Translations under genes and position numbers: made by a program
Source of the DNA: Otatea glauca
Taxonomy: Eukaryota; Streptophyta; Magnoliopsida; Poales; Poaceae
Reading direction: 5' to 3'
Length of the DNA stretch: 64,000 nt
Assembly: GCA_036346275.1 (NCBI GenBank)
Contig: CM070719.1
Span: 13,371,185 to 13,435,184, forward strand
The notes under the pieces: model-generated
The model's input: the letters and a program-made list of their open reading frames with translations, nothing else
Databases searched by the model: none
What the model was told of the DNA's origin: nothing
Shown here: piece after piece, positions 42,831 to 55,276 of the stretch
How the letters are laid out: each line of letters opens with the position of its first letter
Numbering within the stretch: position 1 is the stretch's first letter

Positions 42831-44799
42831 GCCCTTAACAAAATCTCAACCTCGAGATTCCGAGCTAACTAGAGAAATAGGTTAGGAAATTCTGACTTTA
42901 GATCTTCCTCACGCTCCCAAATATCTTCACTCTTGGAGTGATTACTCCACTACACTCTGCAGAAACTAGCTGTCTTGCTTCTGGTTTTACGATCAACAAC
43001 ATCCAAAATTTTAACTGGTTGCTCCTTATAAGTCAAATTCTCTTGCAACTCAATTGACTCTAAAGATGTTTGCTCTGTTGGTACTCAAAGACACTTCTAA
43101 AACTATTAGATATAGAAAACATTATGCACATCTGTCAATGACTGAGGTAATTCTAACAAATAAGCAACTTCTCCTCTATGCTTAAAGATTTTGAATGAAT
43201 CAACAAATCTTGGGGCAAGCTTTCCTTTAGCATGAAACTTTCTGACTCCTTTAAGAGAGGTAACTCTGAGATAAATAAAATTATTAGGTTCAAAAATCAA
43301 TTCTCTTTGGCAATTATCAGCATAGCTCTTCTGCTTTGACTGGGCTACCTTTAACCTTTCTATGATCATAGCAATTTGCTCCTCTGCTTCTTTGAGAATA
43401 TCAGGTCCAAACACAAAACGCTCTCCTGTCTTACTCCGCTTCAACGGAGTATGCCAGGCATGACCATATAACGCTCTAAACGGTGATATTTGTAAACTCG
43501 CCTGATAATTGTTATTGTAACTGAATTCTGCATATGGCAAGCTTTTACCCAAGTAATACCTAAGCTAACGCACATGTTCTTAACATATCCTCCAAAATCC
43601 GATTAACTCTTTCTGTCTGACCATCTATCTAAGGATGATACGATGTGCTAAAATTCAAATGAGTTCCTATTGTTTCATGCAACTTATTCCAGAATCTTGA
43701 GTTAAACTGAGTACATCTATTTGACACTCTATGCAAACAAAAAATCCTTAACATATACAACTCGACCAAACGATCTCAATTGTAAGTAGTCTTAATTGAT
43801 ATGAAATCGGCAACTTTCATCAAATGATCCACTATGACCCATATAAAATCATGCCCACTCTGAGTCTTACGTAAACCAGTAATAAAATTCATACTGATTT
43901 CTTCCCACTTCCATTTAGGAATTTTCAAAGTCTGTAATAAACTAGCTGGCCTTTGATGCATTGCCTTCACCCCTTGACACACATCACACAAAGCAACATG
44001 TTCGGTGACTTCACGCTTTGTACTAGGCAACAAAAATCTCTCCTTATGATTCTGATACATCTTAGCACTTCTTGCGTGAATCGAATAATTTGATTCATGG
44101 GCTTCCCCAAGAATCAACTGTTTCAAATCTTTTTGATTCGGTATAAAAATTCGACTATTAAACCATAGAGTACCTTGATCATCTAAAGTAAATTCTTTAG
44201 CTTTGTTTTCCTCCATTTTAGATTTAATTCTTTGATCTTGGCATCATCTGTCTGTCCTTAACGAATCTAATAATCTAAAATTGGCTTTACCTCTAAGCTA
44301 GTTATGAATCCTTTTGGAACCACTTCCAACTTTAGCTTATGAAACTCTTCATGTAACTCAGGCTGACTCTCCTGAACTAGCATATTGACACTGTAATTCT
44401 TAAAACTCAAAACATCTGCCACCACATTGGCTTTTTTAGGATGATAATGAATTCTCACATCATAATCTTTAATCAACTCTAACCATCATCGTTGTCCCAT
44501 ATTAATATCTAACTGAGTAAAAATATACTTCAAACTTTTGTGATACGCATATATCTCACAATGATTATCAATGAGATAACGACACTGCAACATCAAAGCG
44601 TGCACTACGATAGCTAAATCCAAATCATACGTAGGATAATTCTCTTCATGCGGCCTGAATTGTCTTCGAGCATAAGCAACAACCTTGCCTTTCTGCAACA
44701 ACACACAACCAAGTTCTTATCACAAAGCATCACAATAGACATCACAATTACTCTGAATATCTAGCAACACTAACACTGGTGCTATTATCAAACACTTCT
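42831..44799 (-). pseudogene. Tekay-B RNase H, integrase and chromodomain
   Basis: Minus-strand pieces are RNase H (GKVVAYARRQFRPHEENYPT, 44690-44486; YHPKKANVVADVLS, 44440), linker, integrase zinc region (HESNYSIHARSAKMYQ, CDVCQGVKAMHQRPA, about 44120-43960), core with NFITGLRKTQSGHDFIWVIV and SNRCTQFNS near 43700 (catalytic Asp replaced by Asn), then 43552-43106 open (YAEFSYNNNYQASLQISPF, FHAKGKLAPRFVDSFKI). Beyond stops, QPVKILDVVDRKTRSK and WSNHSKSEDIWEREEDL near 42950-42890 are the chromodomain. The copy is inactive. Confidence 0.85.
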
Positions 44800-46968
44800 T
44801 GTAATATTCCAGGTTTAATTTAGAGGGAAAATCTGAATTTTGGGGCTTTTCCATGCTATGGGCCGAACTTTGGGCCAGGTTTTGGGGATATGGGAGAGCC
44901 TATTTCCCTCCCCAAACCCTAGCCACACCCTCCCTCATTTCTCCAGCCCCAGTCACATTCCCCTAGCCCCCAGCAGCCCCTCCTCCTCCTCACAGCCTCC
45001 CTTTCTCCTCCCCAAACCGCAGACCCCTTCATCCCTTTCTCCCCTACCTTTTCCCCCTCCTCCTTCCCTATGGCAGCCACTGGCTCCTCCTCTTGAGCTA
45101 TTCTTGCTACTTCTCTTGGTGGTGTCAAGAGGCGAGGAGATCCTATGGCAAGGGATCGGGTTGTGCGGAGGAGCGAAGAACGCGTGATTCGAGGGGAACC
45201 ACCATCATCACAGCTCCATAGAGTCTTCGTATGCAGGTATAAGCCTTAGGCTGTATTTGGGTGGTGCCATGGTAGTTTGCCCTGTGTTCATGCTATGATT
45301 GGCTTGTTTGGGGTGATCTCTGGATTGATTTGGGGAAGTTAAAGATTAGGGCAATTCTGGATCCGAACTGCAGATCAAGTTTTGGGGTACCTATGGCCAG
45401 TTTCAAAGGGTCTATTTGTTGTGAAAAACGTATATTATTGTCTAAAATTTTATTAGAGTACACGAACGTAAAATTTGGTTCAACGGTTTAAAAGTTATGG
45501 CATGTTAAAGTTCGCTGTCCCAAAATCTTTTGCTATTGGAAGCAGTTGTGGTAATTTGCAGATTAGGGCTTTTTCGTGGCTGAATTTAATTATATACACA
45601 ACTCAAGAAATATATTTAATTTTCTATGGATTTCAAAAATATCATGGTTTGCAATATTTCGAGTTTTATAAAAATATTTACGAAATTGTGAATCCGACTG
45701 TCTGGTAAGATGATAGAACGGTCTTCGGGGCTGAATTCAAGAGGTTAAACGAATTTATAAAAAAATGGATAACTAGAAAATTATGGGTAATCTTCTGTAG
45801 TTTTGAAAAAATATATGGTTTTCATTGCTTGGACTCTTGAGCTAGGAGTTATGGACTTTTGACTGCTGTGACAGCAAGGGTTAATCTGTCCGACGAGTGA
45901 GAAGATTATATTCGGGGTCACGTATTGTTGCGATATTGTTATATTTGATGTATGTACTATTAGTGCATGATTTTTTAGATGGATATATATGTTTATTGCA
46001 AGAGATGTGATTTCGGGAGTGGCCTCAACCTCACGCCATTCCCCATCCCATGGTAAAGAGGCAAGTATATCGTACAATTGAGGATGGGTTGAAATGAGAT
46101 GTGGTGTTATTGTTAAATTTGCTACCATGATGATTTATATGTTTCTTTGCAATTTTTGGTATTATTTGTGTTTCAACCTTAGGATGATGAGAATGAATTC
46201 TTATTGTGTACGGTCATTCAGTATTGTTGATATATAAGCAATGAGAAAAAGAGGTGCATTTGAGCATAAAGCAAGATACATTGCTTGAATGAAGTGAATG
46301 AAGAGAGTTAAATTGATGAGTTCTCATATGTGTTTGGGTAACATGACATGATGGTATATCCTTGTATGATATACTTTGCAGAGTTTTGAATTCATACTTG
46401 TTTATTTAAAGTCTTTAGGTACTTTGAGGCCGGCATGCCGAAAAGGGAGTAGCACAGATACGACACATACCATTATTCCACTCTCATGACATTGTTTAGC
46501 ACTTTGGTAACATGCTTCGCTAATGAACAAATAGACGTACTCATTCTTGGAATAATTTAGTATGTGCACCTTGTAAGGATTTATTCTATTTAGTTAAGTT
46601 ATGTTTGTGGCTTGTTTATTTAGTTTGTCTACGTGCTTTGTTTGGTGGCTCTAACGAAGGTAAGAAGAGTGTTGTTGTTGATTTTGTTGCCATTATTGCC
46701 TATTTTCATTCCTCATTTTATTTCTTGCAGCTGTTATATTGTCTAAATGTTAAAATTGGCGCTAGCTGAAATTGTGGTATAAAATGGTTAAATGTTGTTG
46801 TTGATGTTATGTTTATTATCATTCCTTGTTGGAAATACCTTGTAGTTGTTGTTTAGTATCTAGAAATGCATGTATGATATTGCTGAAATTTTTAGTTGAT
46901 GATGTTAAGTACAAGTGTAGACACATGATAAGGTGACATTTAGGGAATGTGGGTGTCGGGGTGTTACA
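44800..46968 (+). repeat. LTR of the non-coding element
   Basis: TGTAATATTCC to GGGGTGTTACA, 2169 bases, then the primer site. A C-rich leader (44900-45080, CCCC, CTCCTCC and CCAGCCCC runs) is followed by a GCAGGTATAAG word near 45232. It is not like the Tekay LTRs beyond the first bases. The ORF at 44840-45187 is read from the C-rich leader and is low complexity. Confidence 0.75.
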
Positions 46969-46982
46969 GTTGGTATCAGAGC
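46969..46982 (+). other. Primer binding site
   Basis: GTTGGTATCAGAGC directly after the LTR; complementary to the initiator tRNA-Met 3' end. This fixes the LTR end at 46968. Confidence 0.85.
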
Positions 46983-49900
46983 GGGTTTTAGGTCCGTGGT
47001 GCATGAATAGTGAACTAAAATTTTGACTTAGGAAATTTAGAAACATGGCTTAGGTATAAAATCTTTAAAATCTTGTCATAGGATAACAACCTTAAAATTT
47101 GACATAAGATGGTTAATTGACTTAAAGTTTGACACACTTTGGTGCACAGTAGGAAGGGTATGGTAAATTATTGCATTGCGCTTATATATGTTTCATTTGA
47201 GTTAATAATTATGAATGATGTTATGATGATGTATGAGGTTATATGACTCATGTTGTTATGATGATGAATGACCTCAAGGAATGAATGTGTATGTGTTTAT
47301 CGATTTCCGTGGTTGAAAGAAGTTCTGGAAGTTTTTGTGTAAGACTTAAGTTGTGTGGGTTTAAGTTTTCTATCTTTATCAGGAAAGGATTACTTGAACA
47401 TCTAGTTTTTCCTTTTTGAGAAAATTTCTTTGTAACCATCTTCTTTTGTGGAAGTTTTAATTTTTGAAATTTGTTTTAGAGAACCTTTGCATGTCAGGGT
47501 AAGGGTCTTGTTATCTTGTGATTTGAGAGTCGAGTTCCTTTGTGAAATATAGTTGGGTTTTTTTGGAAAGAAAGCTATAAATTAATTAATTAATCAATTG
47601 ACGAAAATAAATTGTTAGTAATAAGATGTACTACTTATCATGTTTTTGAGTAGGTAGCCATGTTACATAAAGAATGAACTATTTACATAGTAACTTGAAT
47701 GTTGAATCAATTAAAAGTTATTGTTATCTTTGGTTTGGAACTAAATAAATCTCCGTTGTCATATGTTATTTTGATGTGAGTAATGATTAAATGTGTTATT
47801 GATCATGCTTAGAAATTGTTGCATCACTTGGGAGTATGGAAGCTCACCCTTTCACTTTTTGGGTAGATGACCGATGATAATGTTAGAACTTTAAACTTTT
47901 ATGCGTAATTAGAACATTGAGATAATGTAAATTACTGATATTGTTAAAGTAAACCTGTTGGTTGCATAAAGGCATGGTAATATAAGGCGTTGGTAGAGAA
48001 ATTTAATTATGGTGGTAGGTGACCCTAACGTGAAAGTTGATTAGAGTTATTATGTATGTTGTTTCAAACTATTGAAATAATTTAAAGTGTGAAATCATGT
48101 TCCTTTAATGCTAGTATATATCGAGAGTGAGAAGATATATAATTTTCTTGTTGATGAACTTTTTAGCATAATGTGATGGTGTAAATTACTGAAATTTGAT
48201 GGACTGTGTTGCTTAATGACAATTTGATACAGTATATGAATAGGATGACTAAAAACAATGTTGTAATTAAAGTATGAAGAAACATTCGATAATTATCATG
48301 GTGTATGGTTTCATCCTTAGCAAACGATTGTCTTATATCCATATAAACAAAATAGGTCTCTTGGAGATAATATTTAATTGTTGGAGTCATTTGCTGATTG
48401 AATAAGTTTTGATTGTTGAGATGTCGACTTATGGGTTGTACGAAATCTATATGTTGATTATACTGAAAGTTTATTGAAAAGAGATGCCTTAAACTTTGGA
48501 ATATAAAGTTGTATGATTAATGGTTCGTTATGGTTTGTAGTCTATATAAAAAAAATTGATGCATTGTCTTCTGTTAAATTAACTATTAGGTTGAGTATAC
48601 TTCATATTATGACAAGTTTCTCCATGTTGATCATGATGAGGTAGACTTAGTTTGATGTTTTAAGACAAGCATCATAAATTTTATTTATAATTATTGGAGA
48701 AGGTAAATAAAGGGAAGATTGGTTATGTAATTTATGTTATATTTTGATGTGATTCCTTAATGTGCAAATTGTGAGTATTGAAACCTTTAATAGTCAGCAT
48801 ATTTGAATACTAGAGATGGTGGGATTTGTGGTGAACCACTTTTAAATGTATATGGATGGATTTGTTCGTATGGTCTTTTGGAGGAATATCTTTTGTTAGG
48901 GCGTTCTGTGTTATGTGAATTAGATCTTCCCTAAATTATTGTAAATGTCAAAATTTTGGAGTTAACCTCGATGTTTGAAAATGAGGGTGAGAGAATGAAG
49001 AGCTATGAAGAATATGTTAACGGTTTTTAATGCCTTGTTTCGTTGAACAATGCAATACATATGTCTTTGCTATGAAATTTAGCTTAATTTAAGGTTGTGG
49101 AATGTACCCTCAACGGTGTATGGTTAGATTGCGCTCTTTAGCATATAAAATGAGTTATCTGTTGTATTATAAGTAAAGAAAACAACTAGTCCTAATGTAA
49201 TGTTTTGGATACTTTTGATTTGGAAATATTTGTATTCCTATTTCTACTGGAGTTAGATTTGATTAACATGTGCTTAGAGTTTGATAATGTTTTTGAAAGG
49301 TGGTTCTTATGGTTTTTTCATAAGTGATTTTTGGCTGGTGAAGCTGTTTTCTTTTGGGAAATGAGTTTCCCCTTCTCTTAAGAAAAAAAGGTTGTTGTGT
49401 GGAAGAGGTTTCATTTCATGATCAGTTTCCTTTTTCTGAAATGATTTGCTTTGGCAAAAGTGGGATACCTTTATAATGATTTTTTTGCAGTGTTTCTCTT
49501 TTAAATTGAGTTTCTCTCTGATGTAAACTTTAGCCCTTGGTTTTGAGATGATGATAGTGGTTTATTTTGTTAAGGAGAATTGGTGTTTCCTTTGCATTCT
49601 AGCATGGGAGACGGAAAGGAATGATCGTTAGTACTCATTGACTTGGTTCTTTGAGTGGAAGAATGTGTGGGCCAGACATTTATAGAAAGCGAAGACAAGT
49701 GTAGGTTAGTAATGACCCAAGAACCCAGTCTTTACTAGCTATTGATTGTAAATAGTTAAGAGTAGTTGGGGCTTTTGTATGTCTCGATCCAAACCTACCA
49801 GAAGGGTCGGTTAGTAGTTATGTTCCTTGGTAGTACATGATCGATCTTTAAAAGTTGACCACTAGGGAGTCGTCAGTAATTAAATTACCTTTCAGTAGTG

Positions 49901-50013
49901 TGTCTGAGCATTAGTTGCGTTGGTTGTAATTAATGTCATGACAATCTGTAGTGTAATATTTTGTTGTGAACGTTTACCCTAGCCGGTCGTCCCTTAGTAC
50001 GAAGTAGGCCGGG
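46983..50013 (+). other. AT-rich internal region without recognisable genes
   Basis: 3.0 kb, about 65-70 percent A+T by eye, with scattered T-rich and ATG-rich words. I looked for RT, integrase, protease and zinc-knuckle motifs in pieces on both strands and saw none. From about 49600 it is less AT-rich but still non-coding. Confidence 0.6.
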
Positions 50014-51326
50014 TGTAATATCCCAAAATTTTGAGTTTTCGAATGTTTGAATTTGAAAATGAGCCATTTGCATTTTACTTAATTAATCAAAGCTTAATTT
50101 AAATTTTCTATTAATGAAAAGATTTAATTTGATTAATTTATGCATCAAACAAAAGATTTCCAATCGTAGTAGGGGTGCATATACTCCAAGGATTTTTTTG
50201 TATTTTTGGAAATTTTTTTGAATTTATTTCCTATTTATTTGAATTTATTTGCTTTTATTTGAATTTCTGGATTTTTCTTTATTCGAGAAATGTTTTTATT
50301 TTCTAAAATTTTCTTTGGGCCAAATTCTTTGCGGCTCATTCTTTTTCTTCCGCTTAGCTTGTTTTTCCCTCAGCCCAATTTTCCACCGGTTTGATGCGCT
50401 TCACAGCTCTGCTCGCTGACCTAGTTGCTCGCAGCCTAGACGACTTGGCCCACTCTTCGCGCGCAGCGCCGCCAGCTGTTCGAAACCCTAGCCGCGCCGT
50501 CGCCTTGGAGTCCTGGTCGGACACGCCTCCCCAGGGCTATTTAAAGCCCCGAGGACCCTTGTCCGAGGTTCCACTCGCGTCGCCGCTCGTTTTGCCCCAT
50601 CTCGCGCAGCTTGAGCCGTCGTCGTCACTTCGCGCGAGCTCGCCGAAGTTCTGCTGCCGTCCGAGCCCTTCTTCTCCGTTGATCTGCCACTCTAGGGCAT
50701 CTTCGCCGCAGCCGTGCGCCTCCTCGTGTTGCACTCGACCACCTCTTCTAGATCCCCAAAGTTTTGCGACCGATCCGGTCCGGTTCCGTTGTATCCTGTT
50801 CCTTGTTCCTCATGTCCGGTGAGTTTGTCCCGTCGCTCGTCGTTGTTCTTCGTCGCGAAGCCTCGGCCGTTCGATCCATGGTGTTGCGCCAGATTTCGCC
50901 ATGTCGCCGCCTGCAGCCGCGAGTCTCCACCGTCCGATCCTACTGTGCCACCGATGTGTGACACGTGGCTGATTGATCATTTGCTGAGGAAGGATCAAGA
51001 AATGCTGAATATCATGAGGAGGAATATTATGAAGACTAAGTGGATTAGGAAGGCGTTTCCCCAGACGATTGCCTGTAGCGTGTCGAATGGCCCAAGTTAT
51101 CCTGTCCATTGCAATAGTTTATTTGTTTCTTAAACCCTGAAGACATAGTGGTGTAAACTTTGACCATAAGGTCTGATGCTTTATTTAATAATAATTTGCT
51201 CTTTCTTAGTTAATTCGTTGTATGGAATGATATTTCATCTATGTTTCCATTGTGTGCACTAGCGTGATCCTGGACTAGTACGGTATACACAGAGGGTTTT
51301 GGATTTGCAAATCCGAGTCCCGACAC
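50014..51326 (+). repeat. Tekay-type LTR E, internally deleted
   Basis: It starts TGTAATATCCC and ends GAGTCCCGACA, 1313 bases against 3.2 kb. The U3 with TATA box (about 50539) and GC-rich leader are present to about 50960. The sequence then jumps to block 2 of the small ORF (AEEGSRNAEYHEEEYYED, TAA at 51037-51039) and the U5 end with the GCACTAG stem. The left flank CCGGG and right flank CCTAG do not match as a target duplication. It may be a solo LTR with deletion, or a recombinant. Confidence 0.75.
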
Positions 51327-51631
51327 CTAGTGGGTAAAAAGATTTAAATCTATGCTGTTCGTAATAATGTTGTAGAAAAAGGAGATGTGCCATTTTGGGT
51401 TATATCTTTTAGTGGTTATGACCCTAATTATGAAAGGGACTGCTGTTTGTGATAGATGGGAATAAGTGTTTTAGTTTCTAGGGTAGCAAGGAGTACACCT
51501 CGGATGTTTAAGTGCATGGTTCGGGTGATTTGGTGAGAAAAGGGATAGATGCATATTGAAGTGTAGTAACTCATGTAGTTCTTCTCATCACGAAGGGCGA
51601 ACTGTGAGTAGCGAGTCTGAGAGTGGATAAC
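51327..51631. other. Unassigned DNA between LTR E and Tekay-C
   Basis: 305 bases without ORF or recognised motif. They may continue the non-coding element of 46983-50013. ATAAC at 51627-51631 would be the left target duplication of Tekay-C. Confidence 0.5.
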
Positions 51632-54600
51632 TGTAACATCCCAAATTTTGCTTTTATTGGATTTAATATGATTTATCTTTGTTATTGAATTTCTGAGATT
51701 TTATTTAATTCATTTTGGAATTTTTGAATAAAGCCTTTTGCTATCTTTTAATTATTCAGAGAAGAGTGTGAATGATCTTTTGTTGGAAATATTTTATTTG
51801 AGTTCCAAAGGTTCCAAAATATTTTCTGGATTTTTTTGGATTTTTCTTGATATTTTTGCTATGTATTATGGATTTTATCTATTTATCTAAAATTTTTTTA
51901 TTCAAAAATGATTTAAAATCCGCCGCATAGTGTTTGGGCCGAATCCCTCGGTTCGGCCCATTTTCTTGCGTCGCAGCCCAGCTCACCAGCCCGCACTGCC
52001 TGCTTCGCGAAACCTGAGCCGCGCCGCCCCTTCGCTGTTGGATCTTGATCCACTAGCTGTTGCTGCGCCGCATCGCCTGTGTGCATGCGCCGTCGGATCA
52101 TTGCCGCGTGGATGATTGCAATGCCGCCACGTTGTCCATCTGTATCGCCGTCGGATTCCACCACCGTATCCGAGCGAACCTCATTTCGCACGAGATTCTC
52201 GGAAGTCGAGGCCGCTATTTAATGTGCCGTCGCCACCCCTGTGTTGTGCACCCCGAGACGTATCCGTAGCCCTATTGCACGCTTATCGAGCCACCGCTGT
52301 TTGCCTGCAAGAGCACGCTAAATTTCGTCAAGCCTCCACCGCGGTCTTTCGTCGTTTGCTCGCCGACCGTTGAGGTTCCGCCATTGCCAAGGTCGCCGTC
52401 GTGTTCGCCTCGTCGAGACATGCCGGTCTCGTCATCCCTCATTGCCAGAATCGCGCTCTAGCGCCGTGGGCGTGGTCTTCGTCCTCAGCGCCGGTAATGC
52501 TCTCGCCGCTTCGCGCCGCCGCACCATATCTGCCTTCGCAAGCTCGCTCCGTCGTTAGATCTAAATCATGTGGTCTAGATTGCATCGTGTAGAATCACGT
52601 TAGGTTAAGTCTCATCCGCCAGATAAGGATGGATGGTCTGGATTGTGCCACACAGATGTCCTGTCGCCGTCGTCGCCGTGCCGTCGGATTTGAGTCATGC
52701 ACCTCGAATCGTGCCAGGTGCCGTCCGCCGGGGTAGCCACGTCGCTACGCCGCTTCACCCCCGTCGCATCATTTGAGTCGTCGGATTTGGATCCATTGGT
52801 CAAAACCCAGCCGTGTGTCGCCTCCGCAGTGTGCCACCACATCACGCCTTAAGCTGATCTCAGCCATTCATTTTGAATTGGGCGGATGAGATTGCGCCGA
52901 GCGCTGTGCTAGTCGCATGCCTCTGCGTGTCGCGTCGGGATTGGCCGAGTGTCACCGCTAACGCCACAGCTTGCATCAGCCGATGCACGGGCATAGTGCC
53001 ACCGGTCCACCATGGACCAGCGTCGGCCGTGGACCGATTCCATGCGCCGGTGACGCGTGTTGCGCTCTGGATGCGCTATGTGTTAGCACCTGATTGGGCC
53101 ACGTGTCCGTAGACGTTAGCGTGACGTCACAAATCGCTTTTTTCGTAGAAAAATATTTTGATCAAAATTCATTTCTATGCTAATGTCAGCGTGACGTCAT
53201 AAATGCTATTTTCTAGGATAAAAATAATTCGGTTAATTCTGTTTTTCCAATTTTCTGATTTATCGTTTATTTCAAACTTTGAATAGATATATCCTTTGCA
53301 TATGAGCTCCGATTAAGGTGATTCCAGTTTATAAAAATTTGTAAAATCATTCTATATTTAATGGTTAATTTTATTTAATTTTTGGAGTTGATCTTGCTCT
53401 CTATATTTGTTATTTATTACTTTCTTGCATGTTACGCGTACAAGTCGAGTTGCATGGTGAGTTTATGATTGAGGAGGCAGCACTCGGGCATGGTCTAGAG
53501 CAGGAGTTAGATCTATTTGAAGGCAAGTTGTGCTTTGATCATGTTGAACCTACGCTTTAATATTATATTGTTTCAAAGTATTGCATATTAATTCAAGTAT
53601 CGTTGTTTCAAGTATGTTGGGATTAGTTATTGTCCACTTTGAGTTACATCCACCTTGCAATGTTGTATGTCATATTTCATTTGTCACCCTAAAATGGTGT
53701 AATACTAATTGGTAGCTAAAATTGCCAATGTGGTTAGTTAGACACAAGTAGAAAGCTTAGCCGTGCAACGAGTCACATTTTATGTAAAAGTGGTCAATCT
53801 TGCTTAATGGTTATGGAACATGTTTACTAAATTGTGTGTCGGGTGTTGTCGCACAATGTTGTTATTGTTGTTGATGGCACGTGGTGTATGGTAATAAACC
53901 GGGGTGGTAAAATGATTTAGACTGAGGCAAGTGGCATGTATTTGTGGTGGGCCAATGTGGCACTTAGGCGATCGCATTGCTTTTTATGATAATGGTTGGT
54001 TCATGGTTATGATAGTTTTTAGTTAGTCTTGCCTTGGTCAATTAAGAACTTAACCTTGCAAGAATTTGAACGGAGTCATTCATAAAACCACATGTCTATT
54101 ATGGGACAGACATAGCTGATTAATCTGCCGAGTCTAAGCTTTTGTACTATTTATGGTGGTGTGAGGCCCGGGTAGTGGTAACCAGTCCTCGCACGGGTAT
54201 GCTCACATGGCACAAGAGGGGGGCCCTGGATGTGGTAACCAGTCCCACCAGTGTTGAAACCTTAGCAGATAGTATTGGGTTTAGATAGGCATTGGAAAGG
54301 CTTTGTTATAATCACTCGCCTTTGTGGTGTATGGTTGTATCTTGTAGAAAAAGTGTATAAACTCTGCAGTGTGTAGAACCTATTCGAATAGCCGTGCTCG
54401 CGGTATTGAGCATTGCTCGGTGATTACAGTCAAAGGTTAGATTTCATTAAAAACAAATGTGGGTATGGATATGAAATGTGGAATAAGGTTATGAGTTGGT
54501 TATTGGAAAACAAATGGAAAATGTATTATTGTTATTATTTGTTTTACTTCTTTCAATCTATTTATGCTATGCTTTTATAAATGTTGTTTATGCAAATTAA

Positions 54601-55059
54601 CCATGTCAGCCTATCCTTTGTAATAAGCCATGCATATAGTATATTAGACTTGTATTCTGTGCGCAACTTGTAGACTGCTTTATGTACTCACCCCCTTGCA
54701 ACAAAACATCACCAATTGGAGAAGAAGCAACGCCTGCTTTTGAGGAAGAGTATCAGGAGGAGGTGAATAACTAGGATGCGAACCTTGTCAGTTGCATATG
54801 GCAGATTGAAGGGTTTCTACTCTTGTGTTCATTTCCGCTGCTATTTATTTACTTTCAGTCTTAGCCCTGCGAGGCGTCTTCATGTAAGGTTGACCATAAG
54901 GTCATCGAACAGTTATATTTAATATTGATGAAGTATTTATTATGTTACCGTTAAGTATGATTGTGATATTAATCAATATTGTGCCTGTGTGCACTAGCAT
55001 GATCTTGAACTAGTGCAGAATACACAGAGGGTCCGAATTTGCATATTCGGGTCCCGACA
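51632..55059 (+). repeat. Tekay-C 5' LTR
   Basis: TGTAACATCCC to GGGTCCCGACA, 3428 bases. TATA-like TATTTAAT is at 52216. A GC-rich block runs to about 53110, followed by TGACGTCA-like words (53120 and 53196), then the AT-rich region and small-ORF blocks. It is diverged from LTR A across most of its length, which makes the conserved parts informative. Confidence 0.92.
53429..54774 (+). CDS. Candidate small split ORF in Tekay-C LTR (53429-53560 and 54685-54774)
   Basis: Block 1 has its own ATG: MLRVQVELHGEFMIEEAALG, then LEQELDLFEGKLCFDHVEP and TAA two codons later. Block 2: YSPPCNKTSPIGEEATPAFE, then EEYQEEVNN and TAG. Both blocks are open, unlike the DNA between. In block 1, valine (GTC/GTT), glutamate (GAG/GAA), phenylalanine (TTT/TTC) and proline (CCT/CCC) codons differ silently from LTR A. 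The putative acceptor words of LTR A before each block are not kept here. Donor word AAGGCAAGT is kept at 53521-53529. Confidence 0.4.
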
Positions 55060-55063
55060 GAGG

Positions 55064-55075
55064 TGGTATCAGAGC
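55064..55075 (+). other. Tekay-C primer binding site
   Basis: TGGTATCAGAGC, intact, four bases after the LTR end; initiator tRNA-Met type. It supports the LTR border at 55059. Confidence 0.9.
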
Positions 55076-55276
55076 TATACTGACTGTAGATCAAGCCCTA
55101 GCTAGTTTGTCATATTAGGAGTGTCCAAAACTATTTTCTAAAGGCAAAATTAACTTGAAAGATTAAAAGGATCTTGACTTATCCCTTCTTTCTTACTTTC
55201 CACCTTTGCTGAATTTTTCTTCTTTTCTCTAGTTTTGAGTTGAGGTTTTTATGAGTCCCGCTTTCTACAAGTTGAG

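Larger units (their letters stand above)
40697..44799 (-). mobile_element. Tekay-B: 5'-truncated minus-strand chromovirus
   Basis: The minus strand reads RNase H, integrase, chromodomain, polypurine tract (TTAAGGGCGAG, 42844-42834) and 3' LTR (42830 to about 40697). The upstream part (5' LTR, gag, protease, RT) is absent: at 44799 the RT-RNase H junction is cut by the LTR of the next element. The rest is not found right of that element within the window. The pol sequence is of the same lineage as Tekay-A and C but the LTR is shorter (about 2.1 kb) and clearly diverged. Confidence 0.85.
44800..50013 (+). mobile_element. Non-coding (LARD-like) LTR retrotransposon, 3' LTR not seen
   Basis: An LTR (44800-46968) is followed at once by a primer site (46970-46982) and about 3 kb of AT-rich DNA with no recognised protein and no ORF above 76 codons. 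The element starts inside Tekay-B. A matching 3' LTR was not found in the window. Candidates for its fate are truncation by LTR E at 50014 or continuation in 51327-51631. It could be a large retrotransposon derivative moved by enzymes of others, or a decayed autonomous element. Confidence 0.6.

Noticed and set aside
44840..45187. 115-codon Pro/Ser/Leu-rich ORF
   Set aside because: It is translated from a C- and T-rich leader in an LTR; low complexity, no homologue recognised, no partner frame.
50391..50822. 143-codon ORF near LTR E TATA box
   Set aside because: It starts upstream of the TATA box and runs across it in GC-rich DNA; not kept in LTRs A, C or D.
50014..55059. LTR E and the Tekay-C LTR as a pair of one element
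   Set aside because: The 305 bases between have no internal-region features, and the two LTRs are clearly different in sequence and length.
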